Below, one piece after another: positions 8,157 through 16,010 of a DNA stretch of 64,000 nucleotides. Position 1 is the stretch's first letter. Each line of letters begins with the position of its first letter. The DNA comes from Paenibacillus cellulositrophicus. GTDB taxonomy: Bacteria; Bacillota; Bacilli; Paenibacillales; Paenibacillaceae. A program made the translations under genes and the position numbers. The stretch lies in NCBI RefSeq assembly GCF_009363095.1, contig NZ_CP045296.1:186001-250000 (forward strand), in the 5' to 3' direction. Below the pieces are notes generated by a model, which worked only from the letters and a program-made list of their open reading frames with translations, searched no databases and was not told the DNA's origin.

Positions 8157-8894
8157 ATGGCGGCGTACCAAAGAGTGTTAATTAAGCTAAGCGGCGGAGC
8201 GGTGGCAGGAACGAGCCAGTTCGGCTTTGATCCGGGCCGGCTGGAGCATATTGCGGACGAAATTTTATCCGTTGTGTCTATGGGAGTGGAGGTTTCCCTG
8301 GTTATCGGCGGCGGCAACATATTTCGGGGAAACATGGCGGAAACCTGGGGCATCGAAAGGGCGGAGGCCGATAATATCGGCACGCTGGCCACCGTCGTCA
8401 ACAGCCTGATGCTGCGCGGTGTTCTTAAAGCGAAGACGGACAAGGAGGTCCGGGTCATGACCTCGCTCCCCATCGCTTCGGTGGCCGAGCCGTATATTCG
8501 ATTGCGCGCCATACACCATCTGGAGAAAGGGTATATCGTCATTTTCGCCGGCGGGAACGGCCAGCCGTACGTCACGACCGATTACCCTTCGGTGCAGCGT
8601 GCGATCGAGGTGAACTGCGACGCGCTCCTCGTTGCCAAGCAGGGAGTGGATGGCGTGCTGAGCGCCGATCCGAAGACGGATCCCTCCGCCAGGAGATTCA
8701 AGTCGCTGCATTATGACGACGTCATCCGGCACGATCTGAAAATCATGGATCAATCGGCCTTTATTCTGGCCCGGGACTACCATCTGCCTATTCATGTTTT
8801 CAACTTTGACAAGCCGGGTTCAATGAGAGAATTGTGCGAAGGGAAGCATCAAGGCACGATCATCAGCCGCGATTCTGTACTGGCTTATGAGTAA
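8157..8894 (+). CDS. pyrH: UMP kinase (PyrH) paralogue
   Basis: A 245-residue amino-acid-kinase-fold protein of the bacterial UMP kinase family, which forms UDP from UMP in the cytosol. Landmarks are KLSGGA near residue 10, GGGNIFRG near 55, VAEPYIR near 105 and GVDGVLSADPK near 165. The housekeeping enzyme normally has KLSGEA and a frr neighbour. Here the glutamate is glycine and the gene lies next to an efflux pump, so this is probably a diverged second copy. The ribosome site AAAGGAG precedes the ATG. A small stem, TTTCG-GAAC-CGAAA, ends inside that site and might modulate translation. Family is certain, role in this cell is not. Confidence 0.85.
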   Translation: MAAYQRVLIKLSGGAVAGTSQFGFDPGRLEHIADEILSVVSMGVEVSLVIGGGNIFRGNMAETWGIERAEADNIGTLATVVNSLMLRGVLKAKTDKEVRVMTSLPIASVAEPYIRLRAIHHLEKGYIVIFAGGNGQPYVTTDYPSVQRAIEVNCDALLVAKQGVDGVLSADPKTDPSARRFKSLHYDDVIRHDLKIMDQSAFILARDYHLPIHVFNFDKPGSMRELCEGKHQGTIISRDSVLAYE

Positions 8895-8916
8895 CTTCTA
8901 AACGGTGGAATAATAC

Positions 8917-8992
8917 TTAAATGATTAAAATAATAAATCATTTAAAAAAAGCAATTTATAAGAAACATTTTCACGGAGTTATGTGGTAAAAT
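8917..8992 (+). promoter_or_regulatory. Operator-like palindrome upstream of the efflux gene
   Basis: TTAAATGATT (8917-8926) and AATCATTTAA (8936-8945) form a perfect 10-bp inverted repeat with a 9-bp centre. No T-run follows, so it is not a terminator on this strand. A TAAAAT -10-like box lies at 8987-8992. It may bind a TetR- or MarR-type repressor that is not identified here. Confidence 0.45.
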
Positions 8993-9045
8993 AGGCTCGC
9001 TGATGCCAAATATAGACATATTGCAAGAAACAGGAGGGAGAATAT

Positions 9046-10506
9046 ATGAATCCATCAGGTGCCGCAGCTGCATCTGCACCGGCTGATATCAGCCATATCA
9101 AGAAGCTGCCTATATTAGTCTCATTAATTGTGGGGGCGTTCTTTTCCATCTTAAATGAGACGCTGCTTAATATCGCTTTTCCGGAATTAATGGTTGAGCT
9201 CAAAGTCTCGGCCTCTACGCTGCAATGGCTGGCCACAGGCTACATGCTGGTCGTCGGCGTTCTGGTTCCCGCATCAGCCCTGCTGGTCCAGTGGTTTACG
9301 ACGAGGCAAATGTTCCTTGGAGCCATGATCATCTTTACGGTGGGAACGTTTGTCTGTGCCTTTGCCCCGGGCTTTGAATTCCTACTGATCGGCCGTTTGC
9401 TTCAGGCCGCAGGAAGTGGTTTGATGCTTCCGGTTATGATGAATACGATCCTGATTCTGTATCCGCCGGAAAAACGCGGAGCCGCCATGGGCAGTATCGG
9501 TCTCGTTATTATGTTCGCTCCAGCGATCGGACCGACGTTGTCGGGATTGATTCTCGATTCGTTTGAATGGAGATGGCTGTTCTACTTAGTTCTGCCGTTT
9601 GCCATCATTTCGATCATCATCGCGTTTGTGTATTTGAAAAATGTCTCGCAGCCTACCAAACCCAAAGTGGACGTTCTGTCGATCATTCTGTCTACGATCG
9701 GATTCGGCGGAATCGTCTATGGCTTCAGCAGTCTGGGTGAAGGTGGAGCGGGCTGGTCGCATCCCAAAGTGTATTGGACCATTATTGTCGGTGCGGTTGC
9801 CCTGCTGCTGTTCGTTATTCGTCAGCTCCGGCTGAAAGATCCTTTAATGGATATCCGGTCCTTCAAATTCCCGGCGTTTACCCTGACGGCGATCATGCTG
9901 ATTATTATGATGATGACGCTGTTCTCCTCCATGTCGCTGCTGCCGTTCCTGTTTCAGGGCGCACTCGGCATGACGGTGTTTGCTTCCGGTCTGCTGATGC
10001 TTCCGGGGAGCTTGCTCAACGGCTTGATCTCACCGATTACCGGTAAACTGTTCGATAAGTTCGGTCCACGGGCTCTGATCATTCCGGGAACGGCTGCTCT
10101 GGTCATCATTATGTGGTTCTTTACGCAGGTATCGGTCGAAACGAGCAAAGTCACGCTGCTCATTCTGCATATCTGTATGATGGTTTCCATCTCCATGATC
10201 ATGATGCCGGCGCAGACAAACGGCATGAACCAGCTTCCGGCCCGGTATTATCCGCACGGTACGGCGATCTTGAATACGCTCCAGCAGGTGGCGGGTGCGA
10301 TTGGTGTGGCCTTCTTTATCAGCGTCATGTCCAACGGCCAAGCCAGCTTCCTGAAGGGCTCTTCGGATCCAACCGCGCCTGGGCAAATGGCTGAGGCGAT
10401 GGTAGCCGGCGTGCATAACGCGTTTGTCATCGGATTTGGCTTCTCCATCGTGGCGTTGATCCTGGCATTGCTATTCAAACGGACCAAAGGTCCTGCTGAA
10501 TCCTAA
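9046..10506 (+). CDS. DHA2-family MFS multidrug efflux transporter
   Basis: A 486-residue membrane protein of the EmrB/QacA (14-helix, DHA2) class of proton-driven drug exporters. It shows ILNETLLNIAFPELM in helix 1, LQWLATGYMLVVGVLVPASA in helix 2, GRLLQAAGSGLMLPVMM in the helix 4 region, and the motif C region GPTLSGLILD. These are typical of LmrB-like pumps. GGAGGGAG precedes ATG 9046. It is separated from the UMP-kinase paralogue by a palindromic operator candidate and has its own terminator. The substrate cannot be read from sequence. Confidence 0.9.
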   Translation: MNPSGAAAASAPADISHIKKLPILVSLIVGAFFSILNETLLNIAFPELMVELKVSASTLQWLATGYMLVVGVLVPASALLVQWFTTRQMFLGAMIIFTVGTFVCAFAPGFEFLLIGRLLQAAGSGLMLPVMMNTILILYPPEKRGAAMGSIGLVIMFAPAIGPTLSGLILDSFEWRWLFYLVLPFAIISIIIAFVYLKNVSQPTKPKVDVLSIILSTIGFGGIVYGFSSLGEGGAGWSHPKVYWTIIVGAVALLLFVIRQLRLKDPLMDIRSFKFPAFTLTAIMLIIMMMTLFSSMSLLPFLFQGALGMTVFASGLLMLPGSLLNGLISPITGKLFDKFGPRALIIPGTAALVIIMWFFTQVSVETSKVTLLILHICMMVSISMIMMPAQTNGMNQLPARYYPHGTAILNTLQQVAGAIGVAFFISVMSNGQASFLKGSSDPTAPGQMAEAMVAGVHNAFVIGFGFSIVALILALLFKRTKGPAES

Positions 10507-10618
10507 GCGGTTGATGCCCTTGCCCGCCATGTTTCCGTCCGGTTATCCAATTACATAGCCGTGAGTGAAGGGACTTATGTTCCTTCTGCAGGGTGGTGCA
10601 TCTCGCTGCACAGAAAGA

Positions 10619-10648
10619 ATCCGCTCCCGAAGAGGGAGCGGATCTTTT
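10619..10648 (+). terminator. Intrinsic terminator after the efflux gene
   Basis: ATCCGCTCCC (10619-10628) pairs perfectly with GGGAGCGGAT (10634-10643), followed by CTTTTTG. Two weaker hairpins precede it at 10567-10590 and 10592-10612. Confidence 0.9.
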
Positions 10649-10664
10649 TGTTGATCAGACGTTG

Positions 10665-10694
10665 TTTTCATAGATATTAGCGGGTTTCTATAAT
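10665..10694 (+). promoter_or_regulatory. Promoter of the polyol dehydrogenase gene
   Basis: TTTTCA (10665-10670) and TATAAT (10689-10694) are separated by 18 bp, 49 bp before the start codon. Confidence 0.5.
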
Positions 10695-10742
10695 ACAATG
10701 ATAAAAAAATAATAGATTTCACGAAGGGAAGGAAGTACACAG

Positions 10743-11822
10743 ATGATGAACTCCAGCATTCCCCAAACGATGCAAGCCGCTGTGATGCACAGCCCACGCC
10801 AAATCCGGATTGAAACGGTGCCGGTGCCGGACATCGCACCAGACGAAGTGTTGATCAAAGTGATGGCCGTCGGCATCTGCGGATCCGACCTCCATTATTA
10901 TACGCATGGGCGAATCGGCAAGTACGTCGTGAAGAAGCCGATTATTCTAGGCCATGAATGCTCGGGCGATGTCGCCGCCGTAGGCGCAGATGTAACCGGA
11001 TTCAAAGTGGGAGACCGCGTAGCCGTGGAGCCCGGGGTGACCTGCGGCCGCTGTGAAGCCTGCAAGGAAGGGCGGTATAACCTCTGTCCCGACGTGCAAT
11101 TTCTGGCGACACCTCCGGTAGACGGGGCTTTTGTCCAGTACATCAAAATCCGGCAGGATTTTGTGTTCCGGATCCCGGACTCGCTGAGCTATGAGGAGGC
11201 GGCGCTGATCGAGCCGTTTTCCGTCGGCATCCATGCGGCGGCGAGAAGCAAGCTTACGCCGGGATCCACCATTGCGATTATGGGGATGGGACCGGTAGGA
11301 TTGATGGCCGTGGTCGCGGCTAAAGCTTATGGTGCTGCCGAAATCATCGTAACGGATTTGGAACCGCTGCGTCTGGATGCCGCCAAGAAACTCGGAGCGG
11401 ATCACGTGATTAACGTCGCAGAGCAGGACGCGCTGGAGGAAATTCAGCGGTTGACGGGAGGGAAGGGCGTCGATGTCGCTTGGGAAACGGCTGGCAATCC
11501 GAAAGCGCTGCAAACGGCGCTGGGCTCGCTGCGCCGGGGCGGGAAGCTGGCCGTCGTCGGACTGCCGGCACAGGATGAAATTCCGCTGAATGTTCCTTTT
11601 ATCGCGGATAACGAGGTCGATATTTACGGAATATTCCGGTATGCCAATACCTATCCGAAAGGCATCCGCTTCCTTGAGTCCGGCATTGCCGATGTGATGA
11701 CGCTGGTCACGGACCGTTATTCGCTCCAGGATACCCAGGAAGCGATGGAGCGGGCTTTAAATCACAAAAGCGAGTGCTTGAAAGTTGTCGTCTACCCGAA
11801 CGGTGTGCCAGAGGCGGAGTGA
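10743..11822 (+). CDS. Zinc-dependent sorbitol/xylitol dehydrogenase-like protein
   Basis: A 359-residue medium-chain dehydrogenase that oxidises a polyol or secondary alcohol with NAD(P). Catalytic zinc ligands are Cys46 (GICGSD), His71 and Glu72 (GHE). The structural zinc cysteines are 101, 104, 107 and 115. The nucleotide-binding GMGPVGL motif is near residue 180, followed by TDLEPLR, where the acidic residue suggests NAD. The HYYTHGRIG segment is usual in sorbitol (L-iditol) and xylitol dehydrogenases. The gene is monocistronic with its own promoter and terminator, so context does not fix the substrate. Confidence 0.85.
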   Translation: MMNSSIPQTMQAAVMHSPRQIRIETVPVPDIAPDEVLIKVMAVGICGSDLHYYTHGRIGKYVVKKPIILGHECSGDVAAVGADVTGFKVGDRVAVEPGVTCGRCEACKEGRYNLCPDVQFLATPPVDGAFVQYIKIRQDFVFRIPDSLSYEEAALIEPFSVGIHAAARSKLTPGSTIAIMGMGPVGLMAVVAAKAYGAAEIIVTDLEPLRLDAAKKLGADHVINVAEQDALEEIQRLTGGKGVDVAWETAGNPKALQTALGSLRRGGKLAVVGLPAQDEIPLNVPFIADNEVDIYGIFRYANTYPKGIRFLESGIADVMTLVTDRYSLQDTQEAMERALNHKSECLKVVVYPNGVPEAE

Positions 11823-11843
11823 GGCGGTTCTTGTTCCATGGAT

Positions 11844-11870
11844 AAAAGCACGGCTTAGGTCGTGCTTTTT
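11844..11870 (+). terminator. Intrinsic terminator after the polyol dehydrogenase
   Basis: AAAAGCACG (11844-11852) pairs with CGTGCTTTT (11861-11869), and the T-run continues. Confidence 0.85.
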
Positions 11871-11899
11871 GTCTTCTTTTTGAACATTCCAAATATTTC

Positions 11900-11949
11900 T
11901 TGTCAGCGACAGGCCTCATCGCTTATAATGACTTTAGAACGATCGTTCT
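11900..11949 (+). promoter_or_regulatory. Promoter and autoregulatory operator of the TetR gene
   Basis: TTGTCA (11900-11905) and TATAAT (11924-11929) are 18 bp apart. AGAACGATCGTTCT at 11936-11949 is a perfect 14-bp palindrome over the expected transcription start. The same core recurs before the downstream SDR gene. Confidence 0.75.
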
Positions 11950-11973
11950 GTAAATAAGGAAAGGTAGATCGCT

Positions 11974-12561
11974 TTGAAACGACATTATGACAGTGAAGAA
12001 ACGCGGCGGATTATTGCGGAGAAGGCTGCGCAGCTCTTTTCGCAAAAGGGGTTCGCCGGAACCTCGATCTCGGATATATCCAAAGCCTCCGGGTTCAGCA
12101 AGGGCCATGTGTACTATCATTTTGAGAATAAGGAAAAGCTGTTCGTTTATCTCGCGCTGGACGGCATGCGGGCCTGGGGCGAGAAGTGGGCCGGTGTATC
12201 CCCGAACTATAAGACAGCCAGAGATAAATTGTATGCGATGTCTACGTTCGTGATGAACAATTATCAGACCCCTTTGCTCAAGGTAGGGCAGGAGCTGGCG
12301 GCGAATCCGGCGACCAGTCCGGAGACGGTCCAGCAGCTGTACGGACTGGCGGTTACGCCGATGCAGGCATACTCGGACATTTTCCAATACGGGATCGATA
12401 CCGGTGAATTTGAGATCGACGATCTTCAAGGAACGACATTTTTATTCGGGACGCTGCTGGGGGCGCTGTGCCAGCATATTTACACGATGGAGCATGGACA
12501 GCTGCATGGTCTTTTCCGGAAAAGCGTCGATCTTTTTCTAAGCGGAATCCTCAAACGATGA
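11974..12561 (+). CDS. TetR/AcrR-family transcriptional repressor
   Basis: A 195-residue repressor. The N-terminal helix-turn-helix spans about residues 8-52 (AAQLFSQKGFAGTSISDISK, then SKGHVYYHFENKEKLF), and the rest is a helical ligand-binding domain. The start is TTG 11974, with AAGGAAAGG about eight bases upstream. The operator AGAACGATCGTTCT overlaps its own promoter, and a near-copy precedes the next gene, so it probably represses both itself and the SDR gene. The inducer is unknown. Confidence 0.88.
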   Translation: MKRHYDSEETRRIIAEKAAQLFSQKGFAGTSISDISKASGFSKGHVYYHFENKEKLFVYLALDGMRAWGEKWAGVSPNYKTARDKLYAMSTFVMNNYQTPLLKVGQELAANPATSPETVQQLYGLAVTPMQAYSDIFQYGIDTGEFEIDDLQGTTFLFGTLLGALCQHIYTMEHGQLHGLFRKSVDLFLSGILKR

Positions 12562-12580
12562 GGCTTTACGCTTAAGTAGA

Positions 12581-12607
12581 TTAGAACGATCGTCCTAATT
12601 GTTCTAA
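12581..12607 (+). promoter_or_regulatory. TetR operator before the SDR gene
   Basis: TTAGAACGATCGTCCTAA (12581-12598) is a palindrome broken at one pair and shares the GAACGATCGT core with the operator at 11936-11949. A second overlapping inverted repeat (TTAGAAC with GTTCTAA at 12601-12607) is present. TTAAAAT follows as a likely -10 box. Confidence 0.65.
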
Positions 12608-12636
12608 TGTTAAAATGATGAGGAGGAGTCAAGGGT

Positions 12637-13467
12637 ATGGAAGAATGGGGTAAAGTGGCAATCGTCACAGGAGGGGCTTCGGGAATTGGCCGGGCCATTT
12701 GCGAAGCGTTGGCAGGGGAGCGTATTTTCGTTGTGGCAGCCGATGTGGACCGAGCAGGCGGCGAGGAGACGGTCCGAAGAATTACCGCTGCAGGTGGGGG
12801 AGGGCGTTACGTCCACCTGGACGTGACGGACGCCTACCAGGTGGAAGGGCTGATCGAGAGTGTGTATGAGGAGTTCGGGCGGCTCGACTATATGTTCAAC
12901 AATGCGGGCATCAGCATTTACGGGGAGCTGTACCACATGACATTTGATCATTGGAATCGGATCATTCAGGTCAACTTGTGGGGCGTCATCCATGGAACAC
13001 AGGCAGCCTATCGGGTTATGAAGCAGCAGGGCTTCGGCTGTATTGCGAATACTGCGTCCGCGACCGGACTGGGGCCATCGCCAACCGCCGCCGCGTATGC
13101 TGCGACCAAACATGCTGTGGTCGGACTGACCACATCCCTTCACTATGAAGCGGAAGCGTTTGGCGTTCATGTCAGCGCTCTATGCCCCGCCTTCGTGGAT
13201 ACTCCGATCCACCGGACGGGCGAAGCGATCCATTTGGATCAAGAACTCGTCCTGAAGCAGATGCAGAAACAGAAAATGATGAGCCCCGAGCAGTTCGCCC
13301 GAATTGCGATAAAGTGCGTTCACAAGAACGAGCCTGTGGTTTGCCCGATGCCGCTGCGCCGCACCATGGATGTCGTATTCACCTTGTTTCCGCAGCTCCA
13401 CCGCAAACTGATGCGACTCGTGTGCCGCGTTGCCCGCCAAGCAGCGGTTCAGCCGGACCAGACGTAG
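12637..13467 (+). CDS. Short-chain dehydrogenase/reductase
   Basis: A 276-residue classical SDR using NAD(P). It has the dinucleotide motif TGGASGIG near residue 13, DVD after the second strand, NNAG near 88, and the catalytic Ser with YAATK near 150. AGGAGGAG lies twelve bases before the ATG. The preceding TetR operator makes it the probable target of the adjacent repressor. Substrate unknown. Same-strand genes follow closely, but a promoter-like TAATAT is present in the next gap, so it may be transcribed alone. Confidence 0.88.
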   Translation: MEEWGKVAIVTGGASGIGRAICEALAGERIFVVAADVDRAGGEETVRRITAAGGGGRYVHLDVTDAYQVEGLIESVYEEFGRLDYMFNNAGISIYGELYHMTFDHWNRIIQVNLWGVIHGTQAAYRVMKQQGFGCIANTASATGLGPSPTAAAYAATKHAVVGLTTSLHYEAEAFGVHVSALCPAFVDTPIHRTGEAIHLDQELVLKQMQKQKMMSPEQFARIAIKCVHKNEPVVCPMPLRRTMDVVFTLFPQLHRKLMRLVCRVARQAAVQPDQT

Positions 13468-13526
13468 GAAAAGACTGGAACAGACTTCTCAGACAAGGTA
13501 ATATAGCGGAAAGGAGGCAAAAAAGT

Positions 13527-13901
13527 ATGAACTATACGATACATGAACAAGACGGCTCGAAGGTAGCGGTTCTTGACGACCCTCATGCCGTTATTGCCGA
13601 CGTCCAGACGGCTCTGGATCTGATGGCTGGCATTGGGTGGGATCCATCGGGGCCATGCCATAAGCTGCTGCTGAATCAGTCGAATTTGCCTGAAGCGTTT
13701 TTTGAGCTGAAAACCGGGCTGGCAGGGGAAATCCTGCAAAAATATCGGAACTATCATTTTAAAATTGCCATTGTTGGTGATTTTGAAGCTTATTCCAGCA
13801 AAAGCCTGCGTGATTTCATCTACGAATGCAATCAGGGGGAAGATGTGTTCTTTATGAAGGACCGGGAAGAGGCGCTGGCCTCCCTTCATCGGGTACCTTA
13901 A
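13527..13901 (+). CDS. DUF4180-domain protein
   Basis: A 124-residue soluble protein that looks like the DUF4180 family (function unknown). The pattern includes a central KLLLNQSNLPEAFFELKTG and a C-terminal FKIAIVGDFEAYSSKSLRDF, as in that family. ATG 13527 follows AAGGAGG at a good distance; the longer upstream frame overlaps the SDR gene in another phase and is rejected. It sits in a close same-strand series of small metabolic genes, which gives no firm hint of role. Confidence 0.7.
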   Translation: MNYTIHEQDGSKVAVLDDPHAVIADVQTALDLMAGIGWDPSGPCHKLLLNQSNLPEAFFELKTGLAGEILQKYRNYHFKIAIVGDFEAYSSKSLRDFIYECNQGEDVFFMKDREEALASLHRVP

Positions 13902-13952
13902 AAGCCTGGAGAAATGAGGCCAAAAGCAAGGAACAAGGAGTTGGTGAATCCG

Positions 13953-14570
13953 ATGATGATTGATCTGACCAGGCTGATCCATGATGGAATGCCTGTTTTC
14001 CCGGGGGATCAGGAAACTGTGCTTGCCCAGACGAGACATTTGATAAGCGATTCGTATACCAACCACCAACTGTCCATCAATATGCACGCCGGCACGCATA
14101 TCGACGGACCGATGCATTTGACGGATTCCGACCGGTATCTTTACGAATTTCAATTGGACCGCTTTATTGGAAACGGGTGCATTCTGGATGTCTCACACGA
14201 ATCGTCGGTTGAATATAAGTCTGTGTATGAAGAGAAGATTGGAATGGGACAAATCGTGGTGCTGCATACGGGCCATGGCAAGCTGTGGGGACAGCCGGAA
14301 TACTTTACGGACTATCCCGTTTTGACCCAAACGTTTGCCGAGCTGCTGGTACGCAAGCAGGCGAAGATGGTCTGTCTGGATATGCCGTCGCCGGATAAGT
14401 ACCCTTTTGATATTCATAAATATTTATTTGGACATGGGATATTTATTGCCGAAAATCTGACCAACACTGATCGGCTGCTATCTTTGACCGATTTTGAGAT
14501 AACGGCACTGCCTTTACTCATCCGGGCGGATTCGTCACCGGCCCGCATTATTGCACGCAGTACAGAGTAA
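13953..14570 (+). CDS. Cyclase-family (kynurenine-formamidase-like) hydrolase
   Basis: A 205-residue metal-dependent hydrolase of the cyclase/KynB family. The signature HAGTHIDGPMH near residue 48 carries the metal-binding histidines and aspartate. The N-terminus MIDLTRLIHDGMPVFPGD is typical. ATG 13953 is chosen because AAGGAG (13935-13940) is twelve bases away; the frame stays open to 13914 without a better site. Members include arylformamidases, but without kyn genes nearby the substrate is open. Confidence 0.82.
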   Translation: MMIDLTRLIHDGMPVFPGDQETVLAQTRHLISDSYTNHQLSINMHAGTHIDGPMHLTDSDRYLYEFQLDRFIGNGCILDVSHESSVEYKSVYEEKIGMGQIVVLHTGHGKLWGQPEYFTDYPVLTQTFAELLVRKQAKMVCLDMPSPDKYPFDIHKYLFGHGIFIAENLTNTDRLLSLTDFEITALPLLIRADSSPARIIARSTE

Positions 14571-14618
14571 GTGTGTTGTAAATAATGCGTTATAAAAAAG
14601 ATAAGGGGATGATCCTGG

Positions 14619-15149
14619 ATGAAGGATGTCGTGCTGAGTACTGACCGGTTGATCCTGAGGCACATGGGACGGGAGGATGTCCCTTTGCTGCAGCAAATTT
14701 TTGCCGACCCCGTCGCAATGAAGTACTATCCCTCCACCAAAGACAACCAAGAAACGCTGGAATGGATTGAATGGAACCTGCGAAATTATGAGGACTGCGG
14801 TGTCGGCTTATGGATCGTGGAGAACCGGATCAACGGTGATTTTCTGGGACAGTGTGGCATCGTTCCACAGATTGTGGAAGGGGTTCGCGAAATGGAGATT
14901 GGCTACCTGTTCGCAAGGCGCGTATGGGGGAACGGTTATGCCACTGAGGCAGCAATGGCTTGCAAGCACTACGGATTTGAGCAGATGAAGCTTCGCAAAA
15001 TCGTTTCGCTTCCCGATGCCAGCAATAAACCATCCACTCGGGTGGCCGAACGGATCGGAATGACGCTGGAAAAACAAATCGTCAAATGGAACAAAGATGT
15101 GCTTGTATATTCCGTTTACTCCGATACAGAAGAGGTGGTCGAAAGATGA
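14619..15149 (+). CDS. GNAT acetyltransferase, RimJ/RimL-like
   Basis: A 176-residue acetyl-CoA-dependent N-acetyltransferase. It has the family start (LSTDRLILRHMGREDVPLL), a PSTKDNQETLEWI segment, and the acetyl-CoA-binding region RRVWGNGYATEA near residue 100, followed by the I/L-rich strand ending in SNKPSTRVAERIGM. The stop overlaps the ATG of the following glycosyltransferase (ATGA), suggesting coupling. It could act on a protein N-terminus or a small amine. Confidence 0.85.
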   Translation: MKDVVLSTDRLILRHMGREDVPLLQQIFADPVAMKYYPSTKDNQETLEWIEWNLRNYEDCGVGLWIVENRINGDFLGQCGIVPQIVEGVREMEIGYLFARRVWGNGYATEAAMACKHYGFEQMKLRKIVSLPDASNKPSTRVAERIGMTLEKQIVKWNKDVLVYSVYSDTEEVVER

Positions 15150-15892
15150 ATCAACAGGTGCCCATTATGGGGATCCCTTTCCCGAAATTGACGATGGAGC
15201 AGAGCGTAGAGCTTCTTCAAGACGTGATTGACCAAAAGGAGCAGCGGCTGTTTCACGTCGTTACCGGCAATCCGGAGATCGTGATGTCCTGCCAAAAGGA
15301 TGCACAGCTGCGCCGAATTGTCGATGAGGCGGGATTGGTCACTGCGGATGGCATCGGCATCGTCATGGTCTCCCGGTTGCGGGGCGGCAGCCTGCCGGAG
15401 CGGGTAACCGGCTGCGATCTGCTGTTTAAGCTGCTTGAGGAGGGCGACCGGAAGGGATGGTCGTTTTACTTTCTGGGCGCAGATGAGGAAACGAGCAGGC
15501 AGGCTGTCATCAACATTGGCCAGCAGTACCCGGGCGTCGCCATACGCGGCAGACATCACGGTTTTTTTGCGCCGGAAGATGAGCCGCGAATCGTACAGGA
15601 GATTGCTGATGCCGCGCCGGACTTTCTGATCGTGGCTCTGGGCGCACCCCGGGCAGAAAAGTGGATACATAGCCATAAGGACAAGCTGCAGGCGAAAATT
15701 GCCATCGGTGTCGGCGGCAGCCTGGATATCATAGGCGGTAAAGTGAAGCGGGCGCCGGCAGCTTGGCAGCGTCTAAATCTCGAGTGGCTGTACCGGCTGA
15801 TTTCCCAGCCGTCGAGATGGCGCAGACAGCTGATTTTACCCCGGTTTGCGGTGAAAGCGGTATTTTTTAGAGAGAGATCCAGAAGCGTTTAG
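15146..15892 (+). CDS. WecG/TagA/CpsF-family glycosyltransferase
   Basis: A 248-residue glycosyltransferase of family GT26, like TagA, which adds N-acetylmannosamine to lipid-linked GlcNAc in teichoic-acid synthesis. Visible motifs are VVTGNPEIVM near residue 37, TADGIGIV near 65, the WSFYFLGA strand and the ALGAPRAEKWI segment near 165. The basic, amphipathic C-terminus (SQPSRWRRQL onward) is the membrane-association segment. ATG 15146 overlaps the GNAT stop and follows AGAGGTGG. No other wall-teichoic gene is next to it, so the acceptor is uncertain. Confidence 0.87.
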   Translation: MNQQVPIMGIPFPKLTMEQSVELLQDVIDQKEQRLFHVVTGNPEIVMSCQKDAQLRRIVDEAGLVTADGIGIVMVSRLRGGSLPERVTGCDLLFKLLEEGDRKGWSFYFLGADEETSRQAVINIGQQYPGVAIRGRHHGFFAPEDEPRIVQEIADAAPDFLIVALGAPRAEKWIHSHKDKLQAKIAIGVGGSLDIIGGKVKRAPAAWQRLNLEWLYRLISQPSRWRRQLILPRFAVKAVFFRERSRSV

Positions 15893-16010
15893 CCCTTGTG
15901 AGCGGGTGGTTAAAAGATACCTGGATAAGGTGAGCGAGATCCGCTGCTTACTTGGGATCTCCATGTAATGATAAATATACCTGGAAAAGTAACGGAAGGG
16001 AGAGGAAGGC

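Noticed and set aside
10560-10650. T-box-like sequence AGGGTGGTGC before the terminator
   Set aside because: Only part of the antiterminator consensus is present (no TGGTACCGCG), there is no room for a stem I specifier region after the efflux gene, and the downstream gene is a polyol dehydrogenase with its own promoter after the terminator.
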